DNA of 5,870 nt from Chitinophagales bacterium (GTDB taxonomy: Bacteria; Bacteroidota; Bacteroidia; Chitinophagales; UBA2359), in NCBI GenBank assembly GCA_020629595.1, contig JAHDDA010000037.1:1-5870 (forward strand), read 5' to 3'. Below, piece after piece: positions 1 to 5,075 of this stretch. Position 1 is the first letter of the stretch; every line of letters begins with the position of its first letter. Both the position numbers and the translations under genes were made by a program. The notes under the pieces were generated by a model, which saw only the letters and a list, made by a program, of their open reading frames with translations, made no database searches and was not told where the DNA came from.

Positions 1-704
1 GAACGTAATTTGTCTAATACTTCAGAATAAATATAATTTTCTGTTGGGGCGTGTACATCCATTAAACCTTGAGAAAATTTAATTTCTGGTTTAAAAATAA
101 ACATTGGAAAATAAATTTCGAATCCAAATCCTACTTCTGCTAAGGTGTCGAAAGCCTTTAGTTTAATAATATCATTTGCTCGTTGCTTGTTTGCGTTTGA
201 AGCCATATCGTAATCTACCCTCATTCCTGAAAGAACGTAAAATCTAAAGTTATCGAAAAATCTATCTGATTTGAATTTGAGGCTTACAGGCAAGCTAAGT
301 GTAATTGATTCTATACTTTCATCAAAATTTACATTAGTATCAATATAACGGGTTTCGAAATCAAAATTTTTATTGTATAAATTTATACCTGGAATTACCC
401 TTAAATCTAAATGGTTATTTATTTTGAAATTACTAATAATTGCCAAACCAAATCCACCAGAAACAGGTGAGGTTACCGATTGAATAGTATCATTATTGAT
501 GAACTGGGCAGAACGATTCACAGCAAATTGTGAACGGATACCACTCATTGCAATACCAAAATGAATTTTCTTATTATCGTGTTTTATTAAATTTTGAGCT
601 TCTAATTTTTCAGAAGAAAAAAATAAAGTAACAAACGCTAAAAATGCAAATATTACTTTACACCTGTGTAGATTGAACAAATACCAAAAGTTAGTGGAAT
701 ACAT
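1..704 (-). CDS. porT: PorT, type IX secretion system outer-membrane protein (partial, C-terminus off the left edge)
   Basis: I read 234 codons without a stop before the window edge. PorT proteins are about 240 residues, so only a few C-terminal residues should be missing. The N-terminus is a signal peptide: a basic stretch around H13-R14-K16, a hydrophobic core at about residues 17-29, and a likely cleavage site after LEA (34-36). The mature part alternates polar and hydrophobic residues, as in a small outer-membrane beta-barrel (for example GGFGLAIISNF, HLDLRVIPGINLY, AEVGFGFEIYF). PorT is known to be needed for secretion through the Bacteroidota type IX system, for example gingipains in Porphyromonas. 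The start ATG at 704 is the first possible one, because an in-frame TAA lies at 714-716. It sits inside the end of ubiE, overlapping it by 52 bases, so the two are probably cotranscribed. The family call comes from recalled similarity and gene context, not a search. Confidence 0.85.
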   Translation of the reverse strand, partial: MYSTNFWYLFNLHRCKVIFAFLAFVTLFFSSEKLEAQNLIKHDNKKIHFGIAMSGIRSQFAVNRSAQFINNDTIQSVTSPVSGGFGLAIISNFKINNHLDLRVIPGINLYNKNFDFETRYIDTNVNFDESIESITLSLPVSLKFKSDRFFDNFRFYVLSGMRVDYDMASNANKQRANDIIKLKAFDTLAEVGFGFEIYFPMFIFKPEIKFSQGLMDVHAPTENYIYSEVLDKLR

Positions 705-1393
705 TGAGTGTTTTTAAATCCTACGTTATCTAAAATTTTAACAAAATTTTTACCTTCAGGAAAAGCCTGCACCGATTCTTGAAGATAAGTGTAAGCACGT
801 GGGTCATTAGAAAAGAAACGACCAACCAAAGGTAATATTACTTTGAAATAAAAACCAAATACTTGTTTAACAGGAAAAACAGTAGGTTTAGAAAACTCTA
901 AAACAATTAATCTTCCATTTTTTTCAAGAACTCGGTTTATTTCAGAAAGTCCTTTTTCTAAATCACCAAAATTTCTTACTCCGAATGAAACGGTTGCAGC
1001 CGAAAATGTATTGTCTTGAAACTGTAAATTTTCAGAATCACCATAAACCATTTCTATTTTATCAGATAAGTTTTTGTTCGCAACTTTAATTCTACCTTTT
1101 TCAAGCATTTGTTTAGAAATATCAAGACCAGTTATTTTTTCTACATCTAACTTACTTAATTCAATGGCTAAATCACCAGTACCTGTTGCCACATCCAAAA
1201 TTGTTTTTGGATTTTCTTTTTTTAGCATTTTTAAAACCCTCTTTCTCCAAATTGTATCAATTCCAACAGATAAAAGACGGTTTAAAAAATCGTAGCGATG
1301 AGCAATATTATCGAACATTTCAGCAACTTGTTCTTTTTTACTTGCTTTCGAATCGCTATATGGTGTTACAGTATCATGATTGTGAAAAAACAT
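653..1393 (-). CDS. ubiE: Demethylmenaquinone methyltransferase (UbiE/MenG)
   Basis: This SAM-dependent enzyme methylates demethylmenaquinone to menaquinone, the last step of the pathway. Bacteroidota use menaquinone, so MenG is the more accurate role name. The protein has 246 residues, normal for the family. Residues 21-50 carry the N-terminal UbiE signature (EQVAEMFDNIAHRYDFLN, then LLSVGIDTIWR). The Rossmann SAM-binding motif is LDVATGTGD at 66-74, with acidic D91 in GLDIS at the end of strand 2 and GDSENLQF at 118-125. FGVRNF (137-142) and the second family signature RVLEKNGRLIVLEFSKP (154-170) follow. The start is supported by a -7 promoter element 21 bases upstream. The gene leads the unit that continues into porT. 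It should act in the cytosol or at the inner membrane face. No key residue appears to be missing. Confidence 0.96.
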   Translation of the reverse strand: MFFHNHDTVTPYSDSKASKKEQVAEMFDNIAHRYDFLNRLLSVGIDTIWRKRVLKMLKKENPKTILDVATGTGDLAIELSKLDVEKITGLDISKQMLEKGRIKVANKNLSDKIEMVYGDSENLQFQDNTFSAATVSFGVRNFGDLEKGLSEINRVLEKNGRLIVLEFSKPTVFPVKQVFGFYFKVILPLVGRFFSNDPRAYTYLQESVQAFPEGKNFVKILDNVGFKNTQCIPLTFGICSIYTGVK

Positions 1394-1413
1394 TACTATT
1401 TTTTTATGGTGTG

Positions 1414-1421
1414 CAAAGGTA
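1414..1421 (-). promoter_or_regulatory. Predicted -7 promoter element for ubiE-porT
   Basis: Read on the minus strand this is TACCTTTG, a full match to the Bacteroidota -7 consensus TAnnTTTG. Transcription would start at about 1407-1409, giving a leader of roughly 15 bases before the ubiE ATG at 1393. I find no convincing -33 TTG at the usual spacing, so the call rests on the -7 box and its position. Confidence 0.55.
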
Positions 1422-1532
1422 GGTTTTAAATCAGTTATAAGTTTTTAGTTTTAAATTTAGTTGAGTTTGTTTCTACTCATAAGATATTTTAATCTTGTTA
1501 AATATTCCAAATCTACAAACTTACTTTTAATG

Positions 1533-1540
1533 TACCTTTG
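1533..1540 (+). promoter_or_regulatory. Predicted -7 promoter element for engB
   Basis: TACCTTTG matches the Bacteroidota -7 consensus TAnnTTTG. It would start transcription near 1546, about 30 bases before the ATG at 1578. This argues against the upstream in-frame ATG at 1461, which would lie outside the transcript. No clear -33 TTG is present at the expected spacing. Confidence 0.55.
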
Positions 1541-1577
1541 TTATTTTAATTCTATTGAAAACGTTTTACAAATAAAG

Positions 1578-2183
1578 ATGTTTATAAAAAGTGCTTTTTA
1601 TACAGGTAGTTATGTAGATTACAGGGATTGCCCCGAAAGAGATTTACCAGAGTTTGCATTCATAGGAAGGTCGAATGTTGGAAAATCTTCATTGATAAAT
1701 ATGCTAACAAATCATCAAAAATTAGCTAAAACTTCGAGTTCTCCTGGTAAAACACAAACCATAAATTATTTTACAATAAATGACGATTGGTTTTTGGTAG
1801 ATTTACCAGGTTATGGCTATGCCAAATCTTCTAAAGTGCAACGCAAAAAATGGGAACGATTTATTAGAGATTTCTTAGCAAAAAGGTTAAGTGTTCAATG
1901 TGTTTTTTTGTTAATAGATTCACGCATTTCTCCACAAAAAATTGATATAGATTTTGCCAATTGGATGGGTGAACAGCATATTCCTTTTGTTATTGTTTTT
2001 ACTAAAGCAGAAAAGGAAAAGCCCCAAAAATTGCAAGAAAACATACAAGCCTTTAACAATTCAATGTTAGAATATTGGAATGAACTACCGCAGCAATTTA
2101 TAACATCATCAACAAATAAGTTGGGAAGGGAAGAGATACTTGACTTTATTGATGAGATAAAGTCAAATTATGTAACTTTGTAA
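1578..2183 (+). CDS. engB: Ribosome biogenesis GTP-binding protein EngB/YihA/YsxC
   Basis: This is a small TrmE-Era-EngA-EngB-septin class GTPase of 201 residues, the normal family length, which assists assembly of the large ribosomal subunit. The G1/P-loop is GRSNVGKS (30-37). G2 lies in the SSSPGKTQTINYF stretch (53-65, with T61). G3 is DLPGYGYAK (75-83). G4 is TKAEK at 142-146, and G5 is around SSTNK (177-181). The open frame extends upstream to an ATG at 1461, adding 39 residues. I chose 1578 because the EngB family begins with a short strand like FIKSAFYTGS, and a -7 element lies at 1533-1540. The extension is rich in Leu, Tyr and Asn and resembles no part of the family. Odd point: the G4 motif normally reads TKxD, and here the guanine-contacting Asp is replaced by Glu145 (codon GAA). 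The gene is divergent from ubiE-porT. Confidence 0.95.
   Translation: MFIKSAFYTGSYVDYRDCPERDLPEFAFIGRSNVGKSSLINMLTNHQKLAKTSSSPGKTQTINYFTINDDWFLVDLPGYGYAKSSKVQRKKWERFIRDFLAKRLSVQCVFLLIDSRISPQKIDIDFANWMGEQHIPFVIVFTKAEKEKPQKLQENIQAFNNSMLEYWNELPQQFITSSTNKLGREEILDFIDEIKSNYVTL
2149..2180 (+). promoter_or_regulatory. Possible promoter for the secreted-protein gene, inside the 3' end of engB
   Basis: A TTG at 2149-2151 is followed after 21 bases by TAACTTTG at 2173-2180, matching the Bacteroidota -33/-7 pattern TTG-N(19-21)-TAnnTTTG. Transcription would start near 2186, just after the engB stop, giving a leader of about 60 bases before the ATG at 2248. Because the boxes are also engB codons, the match could be chance. 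Confidence 0.4.
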
Positions 2184-2210
2184 TCTTATTTTTTAAACTA
2201 ATATTCTTTA

Positions 2211-2225
2211 ACGAGTCGTACTCGT
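2211..2225 (+). other. Perfect 6-bp inverted repeat between engB and the secreted-protein gene
   Basis: The arms ACGAGT (2211-2216) and ACTCGT (2220-2225) pair fully around the loop CGT. The surroundings are almost pure A/T, so the GC-containing arms stand out. The arms are followed by GTTTAATTAAATTT rather than a clean T-run. It could be a weak terminator for engB, a structure in the 5' leader of the next gene, or an operator-like palindrome. The sequence does not decide between these. Confidence 0.4.
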
Positions 2226-2247
2226 GTTTAATTAAATTTATATTCAA

Positions 2248-2799
2248 ATGAAAAAAATCTTCATTTTCGCTTTTTTATTAATTGCAAGTATTAATTATTT
2301 ATCGGCACAAAAAATTGAAGAAACAAGAACCTATAAACAAAATGGTGATATTGTTTCTGTTATGGTTTCTAAATATGATGTTGAAATAACTGCAGGTTCA
2401 AGTTCAACAGACCCATTAGCCGTAATGATTTTAAGAGACAAATATGGTGCTCAATTAGGTAAATCATATTTTTATGCTTCTGGAAATAAAAGTATTTCAA
2501 AAGCATCTACTAAATCTGATAGAGTTGGATTTGAATTACACTATTCTTATGAAGTTTTTGAAGCAATTGCTGATTTAATGGAAGGTAATAATGCTATTTT
2601 AGAATTTAACACTAAATCTAAGAAAGCTAGCTTAAAATTTGGTGCTTCGAGTAATGCTTCAGCAAACAGAGGAGGTACAAATAATAGTGGAGTAAATAGA
2701 GGAGCAACAGGTAATAGTAAAGTTGGAACTTCTAAAATTAAACTTCAAAATGGCGGTTTACAGCCAGCAGGTTCTAAAATAAAAAGAGCTCCTAAGTAA
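2248..2799 (+). CDS. Secreted protein of unknown function
   Basis: I do not recognise this family. The 183-residue protein starts with a clear signal peptide: KK at 2-3, a hydrophobic core at about 4-15, and a likely cleavage after LSA (18-20), so it is exported. There is no lipobox cysteine, and the mature part contains no cysteine at all. Residues 22-132 look like a compact, probably beta-rich domain, with strands such as VSVMVSKYDVEITAG and AILEFNTKSKKASLKFG. Residues 133-160 are rich in Asn, Ser and Gly and hold two tandem 10-residue units beginning NRG. The C-terminus is basic (SKIKRAPK). It shows no obvious type IX sorting domain. Codon use and base composition resemble the neighbours. 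The gene is bounded by a hairpin upstream and a strong terminator downstream, so it is probably a single-gene unit or read through from engB. It is real by signal peptide and context, but its role is unknown. Confidence 0.85.
   Translation: MKKIFIFAFLLIASINYLSAQKIEETRTYKQNGDIVSVMVSKYDVEITAGSSSTDPLAVMILRDKYGAQLGKSYFYASGNKSISKASTKSDRVGFELHYSYEVFEAIADLMEGNNAILEFNTKSKKASLKFGASSNASANRGGTNNSGVNRGATGNSKVGTSKIKLQNGGLQPAGSKIKRAPK
2665..2724 (+). repeat. Two 30-bp in-frame tandem units coding Asn/Gly/Ser-rich decapeptides
   Basis: Bases 2665-2694 and 2695-2724 match at 22 of 30 positions by eye. They encode NRGGTNNSGV and NRGATGNSKV (residues 140-149 and 150-159 of the secreted protein). They probably form a flexible linker that arose by duplication. 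Confidence 0.6.
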
Positions 2800-2820
2800 G
2801 TCCAAACTAAATATTAAAGT

Positions 2821-2858
2821 AAAAGCCATAATTTGAATGTTCAGATTATGGCTTTTTT
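2821..2858. terminator. Bidirectional intrinsic terminator between convergent genes
   Basis: The arms AAAAGCCATAAT (2821-2832) and ATTATGGCTTTT (2845-2856) pair over 12 bp. The stem continues inward with a T-G wobble and TGAA/TTCA, leaving a tiny loop. T-runs follow on the plus strand (2853-2858) and on the minus strand (complement of the A-run at 2821-2824 and of the A-rich bases before it). It lies 21 bases after the secreted-protein stop and just beyond the stop of the convergent YkuK-like gene, so it can end both transcripts. Confidence 0.9.
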
Positions 2859-2861
2859 ATT

Positions 2862-3335
2862 TTAGCAATGTTTATTTGCACAACTTGAACTAGCAAATGC
2901 GTCGGGTTTAGCTTTAAAAGCAAACCCCATTCCCTTAATATAGCCCATAGCTTCATTAAGAGCTACATTAGATTTAAAACGTGGGTCTGGATTTATATCG
3001 GCATGAACTTCCATATCTACTTCATATAAATCAAACAAATCGCACAACTCATACGCTACTTCAATAGAACGAGATACTTCTAAAAGCATACGTTCTTTAA
3101 GAGCTAGAGGCATTTTTACTCTATCTTTTTTTATAAACATAAAGCCTCCTGCTTTTTCTCTTAGAAAAACAATTACCGTAGCAATTTCGGTAGATTTGCC
3201 GTAAACCTGCGAATCTGTACCAATACAAACCTTTAATTTGTTTCCATTTTTGATTTCTCTTGCTAAAACATTTTCAACAGCATCCAAAATTGGAATCCGA
3301 ATCTTTTGTCCATTCATCCTTCGCCAAGTGTTCAT
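2862..3335 (-). CDS. RNase H-like YkuK/DUF458 family protein
   Basis: This 157-residue protein matches the DUF458 family (Bacillus YkuK), predicted to have an RNase H-like fold; the cellular role is not established. Visible family features are IGTDSQVYGKSTEIATVIVF (38-57, with D41 on the first strand), an ERMLLEVSRSIEVAYEL helix (81-97), EVHADINPDPRFKSN (109-123, with D113) and GFAFKAKPDAFASSS (137-151, with D145). D41, D113 and D145 are placed as the acidic cluster of an RNase H fold would be, which is an inference. The protein ends in SCANKHC, with Cys152, His156 and Cys157. The ATG at 3335 is the first in frame after a stop; M7 is an alternative start. No signal peptide is present, so it is cytosolic. 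It is convergent with the secreted-protein gene and divergent from the L31 gene. I found no consensus promoter. Whether it is an active nuclease is unknown. Confidence 0.85.
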   Translation of the reverse strand: MNTWRRMNGQKIRIPILDAVENVLAREIKNGNKLKVCIGTDSQVYGKSTEIATVIVFLREKAGGFMFIKKDRVKMPLALKERMLLEVSRSIEVAYELCDLFDLYEVDMEVHADINPDPRFKSNVALNEAMGYIKGMGFAFKAKPDAFASSSCANKHC

Positions 3336-3403
3336 AATTAGTTTTTGTTTTACCTAATTTAATACATTTAGAACAAAGTAGTCTTGATATTAGTTCAGTT
3401 TAC

Positions 3404-3429
3404 CATAATTCATAATTCATAATTCATAA
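3404..3429 (+). repeat. 7-bp tandem repeat (CATAATT, about 3.7 copies) upstream of the L31 promoter
   Basis: Three exact CATAATT units occupy 3404-3424, followed by a partial CATAA to 3429. The repeat ends 7 bases before the -7 element at 3437 and therefore covers the -33 region of the L31 promoter, where no TTG is visible. It may act as an A/T-rich upstream element or simply be a slippage-prone microsatellite. Confidence 0.75.
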
Positions 3430-3436
3430 AAAGCGT

Positions 3437-3444
3437 TATATTTG
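3437..3444 (+). promoter_or_regulatory. Predicted -7 promoter element for the L31 gene
   Basis: TATATTTG fits the Bacteroidota -7 consensus TAnnTTTG. Transcription would begin at about 3449-3451, giving a leader of about 45 bases before the ATG at 3495. No -33 TTG is found; that position is taken up by the tandem repeat. Confidence 0.6.
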
Positions 3445-3449
3445 CACTC

Positions 3450-3475
3450 CCTTAGTCCGTTGTAATGGATTTAGG
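3450..3475 (+). promoter_or_regulatory. Hairpin at the predicted 5' end of the L31 mRNA (candidate leader element)
   Basis: CCTTAGTCC (3450-3458) pairs with GGATTTAGG (3467-3475) over nine positions, with one T-T mismatch and one G-U pair, around the 8-base loop GTTGTAAT. The predicted transcription start falls at its first bases, so it would cap the mRNA. Ribosomal-protein leaders, including L31 leaders, are known in other phyla as autoregulatory sites. Extending that to this hairpin is inference from position and structure only. Confidence 0.4.
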
Positions 3476-3494
3476 ATATTTAAAATTTAAGAAA

Positions 3495-3800
3495 ATGAAA
3501 AAAGGAATACATCCAGAAAGTTACAGAACAGTAATTTTTAAAGACATTACTTGTGATTACTCATTTATGGGTAAATCTTGTGCGAACACAAAAGAAACTA
3601 TAACTTGGGAAGATGGTAATGAGTATCCATTGGTAAAATTGGAAATTTCAAGTCAATCTCACCCGTTCTTTACAGGAAAAATGACATTTGTTGATACGGC
3701 AGGTCGTATTGAGAAATTCCGTAACAAATACAAGCGTTTTTCTAAAAAGAAAGCAGCACCAGCTGAAGAGAAAAAAGAAGAAACTACAACAGAATCTTAA
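3495..3800 (+). CDS. rpmE2: 50S ribosomal protein L31, type B (zinc-independent form)
   Basis: L31 binds the large ribosomal subunit and helps bridge it to the small one. The 101-residue protein begins with the family start MKKGIHPESYRTVIFKD and carries the conserved SHPFFTGK (55-62) and DTAGRIEKFRNKYK (67-80). The zinc-binding form has a CxxC pair before HPF; here the residues are SSQSHPF, so this is the Cys-lacking type B form. Two isolated cysteines remain at 20 and 29. After residue 83 comes a charged, low-complexity tail (KKKAAPAEEKKEETTTES), which makes the protein longer than a minimal L31. I chose the ATG at 3495 rather than the in-frame ATG at 3465, because 3495 gives the family N-terminus and the upstream ATG lies inside a predicted hairpin. 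The gene has its own promoter and terminator, so it is probably monocistronic. Confidence 0.96.
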   Translation: MKKGIHPESYRTVIFKDITCDYSFMGKSCANTKETITWEDGNEYPLVKLEISSQSHPFFTGKMTFVDTAGRIEKFRNKYKRFSKKKAAPAEEKKEETTTES

Positions 3801-3808
3801 TTTCTATT

Positions 3809-3840
3809 TTGTAAATAAAATTTATAAGCTCGTACCTTTA
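3809..3840 (+). promoter_or_regulatory. Possible promoter for the GlmU-like gene and tpiA, overlapping the L31 terminator
   Basis: TTG at 3809-3811 is followed after 21 bases by TACCTTTA (3833-3840), one mismatch from the Bacteroidota -7 consensus TAnnTTTG. Transcription would start near 3846, about 39 bases before the ATG at 3885. The -7 box forms the top of the L31 terminator hairpin. It is the only candidate in the gap; partial read-through from the L31 gene is the alternative. Confidence 0.35.
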
Positions 3841-3858
3841 TAAGGACGAGCTTTTTTT
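3826..3858 (+). terminator. Intrinsic terminator after the L31 gene
   Basis: AAGCTCGT (3826-3833) pairs with ACGAGCTT (3846-3853). Inside it, CCTT (3835-3838) pairs with AAGG (3842-3845) past one bulged A, leaving a 3-base loop. A run of seven T follows the C at 3851. It lies 25 bases after the L31 stop and before the GlmU-like gene. Confidence 0.9.
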
Positions 3859-3884
3859 GTTTAAACTTTTATCAACTTCTTAAA

Positions 3885-5075
3885 ATGAATTACATTCTTG
3901 CAGATGATTTTGGAAAATCGGAAAATTGGAAAAATTTATTGCCTCTAACTTATACTAAACCAATTGCTGCTTTAAGAATAGGCATAGACTTAATAGTTGA
4001 TAAGTGGGAAGATTTTTTAAATGAAAAATGTAGTTTTCATACTCAAAATTACCTACAAACTAAATTTCCTTTAAAACTAACTAATTCAAATACTTACATT
4101 TTATCTAACTTTATTCCTAATGAAAAATTAGTTAATCAAATACAAAAATTAAAGCCCAATGAAAAATTAATCAATAATGGAAGTCTGTTAGCATTTTGTT
4201 TTGAAGGATATGAAATTCCAAGTGATTTAGAAAAATTTAAAGTAGTTGAAATTGACACTGAATGCATTCAACTAAAAAATATTTGGGATATATTTCTTAA
4301 AAATAAGCAAATTTTAGATAGAGACTTTGAAAGAATTACTAAAAATAAGACCTCACAAAAATTATCAGAAACTAACACTTTAATAGGACCAATAGATAAT
4401 ATTTTTATTGAAGAAGGAGCTTATATCGAGGCTTCTATTTTAAATGTTCAAGAAGGTAAAATTTATATTGGAAAAAATGCGAAAGTTTTAGAGGGTTCGA
4501 TGCTTAGAAATTCTGTTGCTATTTGTGAAAATTCAGTAATTAAAATGGGTGCTAAGGTTTATGGTGCTACAACTTTAGGTAATTATTCAAAAGTAGGCGG
4601 CGAGATAAGCAATGTCGTTTTTCAAGCATATTCTAATAAAGGACACGATGGGTATTTGGGAAATGCAGTAATTGGTGAGTGGTGTAATTTAGGAGCAGAC
4701 ACTAATGCTTCAAATTTAAAAAATAACTACCAATCAATTAAAGTGTGGAATTATTTAAATGAAAGTTATACAAATTCTAATCAACAGTTTTGTGGATTAA
4801 TTATGGGCGATCACTCAAAATGTGGTATAAATACAATGTTTAACACAGGAACAGTAGTTGGTGTGTCGGCAAACATTTATGGTGCTGGGTTTCCAAAAGG
4901 TTTTATTCCTTCTTATACTTGGGGTGGGGTAGAAAAAAATTATACCTACAAATTTAATAAGGCAATAGAAACTGCCAAATTGGTAATGAAAAGAAGAAAT
5001 ATTGAACTAAACGATATCTACAAATCAATTTTAGAACATATTTTTGAAGTAACAAGTAAATTTCGTTCAAAATGA
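3885..5075 (+). CDS. GlmU-like sugar nucleotidyltransferase / acyltransferase (Bacteroidota type)
   Basis: The 396-residue protein matches the Bacteroidota-specific alternate GlmU family (as I recall, TIGR03991), proposed to make UDP-GlcNAc from glucosamine-1-phosphate for peptidoglycan and other surface glycans. The N-terminal part (about 1-160) is a divergent nucleotidyltransferase-like domain. It starts MNYILADDFGKSENWKNLLPLTYTKP and lacks the LxAGxGTRM nucleotide loop of classical GlmU. The LPLTYTKPIAALRIGIDLI segment (18-37) is the family's characteristic motif. Residues about 165-335 are a left-handed beta-helix with hexapeptide-like turns (IYIGKNAKVLEGSMLRNSVAI, VIKMGAKVYGATTLG). The acyltransferase region includes GHDGYLGNAVIGEWCNLGADTNASNLKNNY (253-282). 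A C-terminal helix of about 40 residues follows. The start gives the usual family N-terminus. The last four bases overlap the tpiA start (ATGA), so the two genes are translationally coupled. Activity of each half is inferred from the family, not shown by motifs. Confidence 0.9.
   Translation: MNYILADDFGKSENWKNLLPLTYTKPIAALRIGIDLIVDKWEDFLNEKCSFHTQNYLQTKFPLKLTNSNTYILSNFIPNEKLVNQIQKLKPNEKLINNGSLLAFCFEGYEIPSDLEKFKVVEIDTECIQLKNIWDIFLKNKQILDRDFERITKNKTSQKLSETNTLIGPIDNIFIEEGAYIEASILNVQEGKIYIGKNAKVLEGSMLRNSVAICENSVIKMGAKVYGATTLGNYSKVGGEISNVVFQAYSNKGHDGYLGNAVIGEWCNLGADTNASNLKNNYQSIKVWNYLNESYTNSNQQFCGLIMGDHSKCGINTMFNTGTVVGVSANIYGAGFPKGFIPSYTWGGVEKNYTYKFNKAIETAKLVMKRRNIELNDIYKSILEHIFEVTSKFRSK

Noticed and set aside
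1074..1422. Plus-strand open frames of 73 and 78 codons opposite ubiE
   Set aside because: They are antisense to a clearly conserved gene, have unnatural composition and show no family features.
1461..1577. 39-residue N-terminal extension of EngB from the ATG at 1461
   Set aside because: The extension matches nothing in the family, and the -7 promoter element at 1533-1540 lies inside it. The ATG at 1578 gives the normal EngB start and length.
3374..3380. CAAAGTA as a minus-strand -7 box for the YkuK-like gene
   Set aside because: Reversed it reads TACTTTG, with one base too few between TA and TTTG, and no -33 element is present.
3465..3494. 10-residue N-terminal extension of L31 from the ATG at 3465
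   Set aside because: The family begins MKKGIHPE, at 3495. The upstream ATG sits in a predicted leader hairpin.
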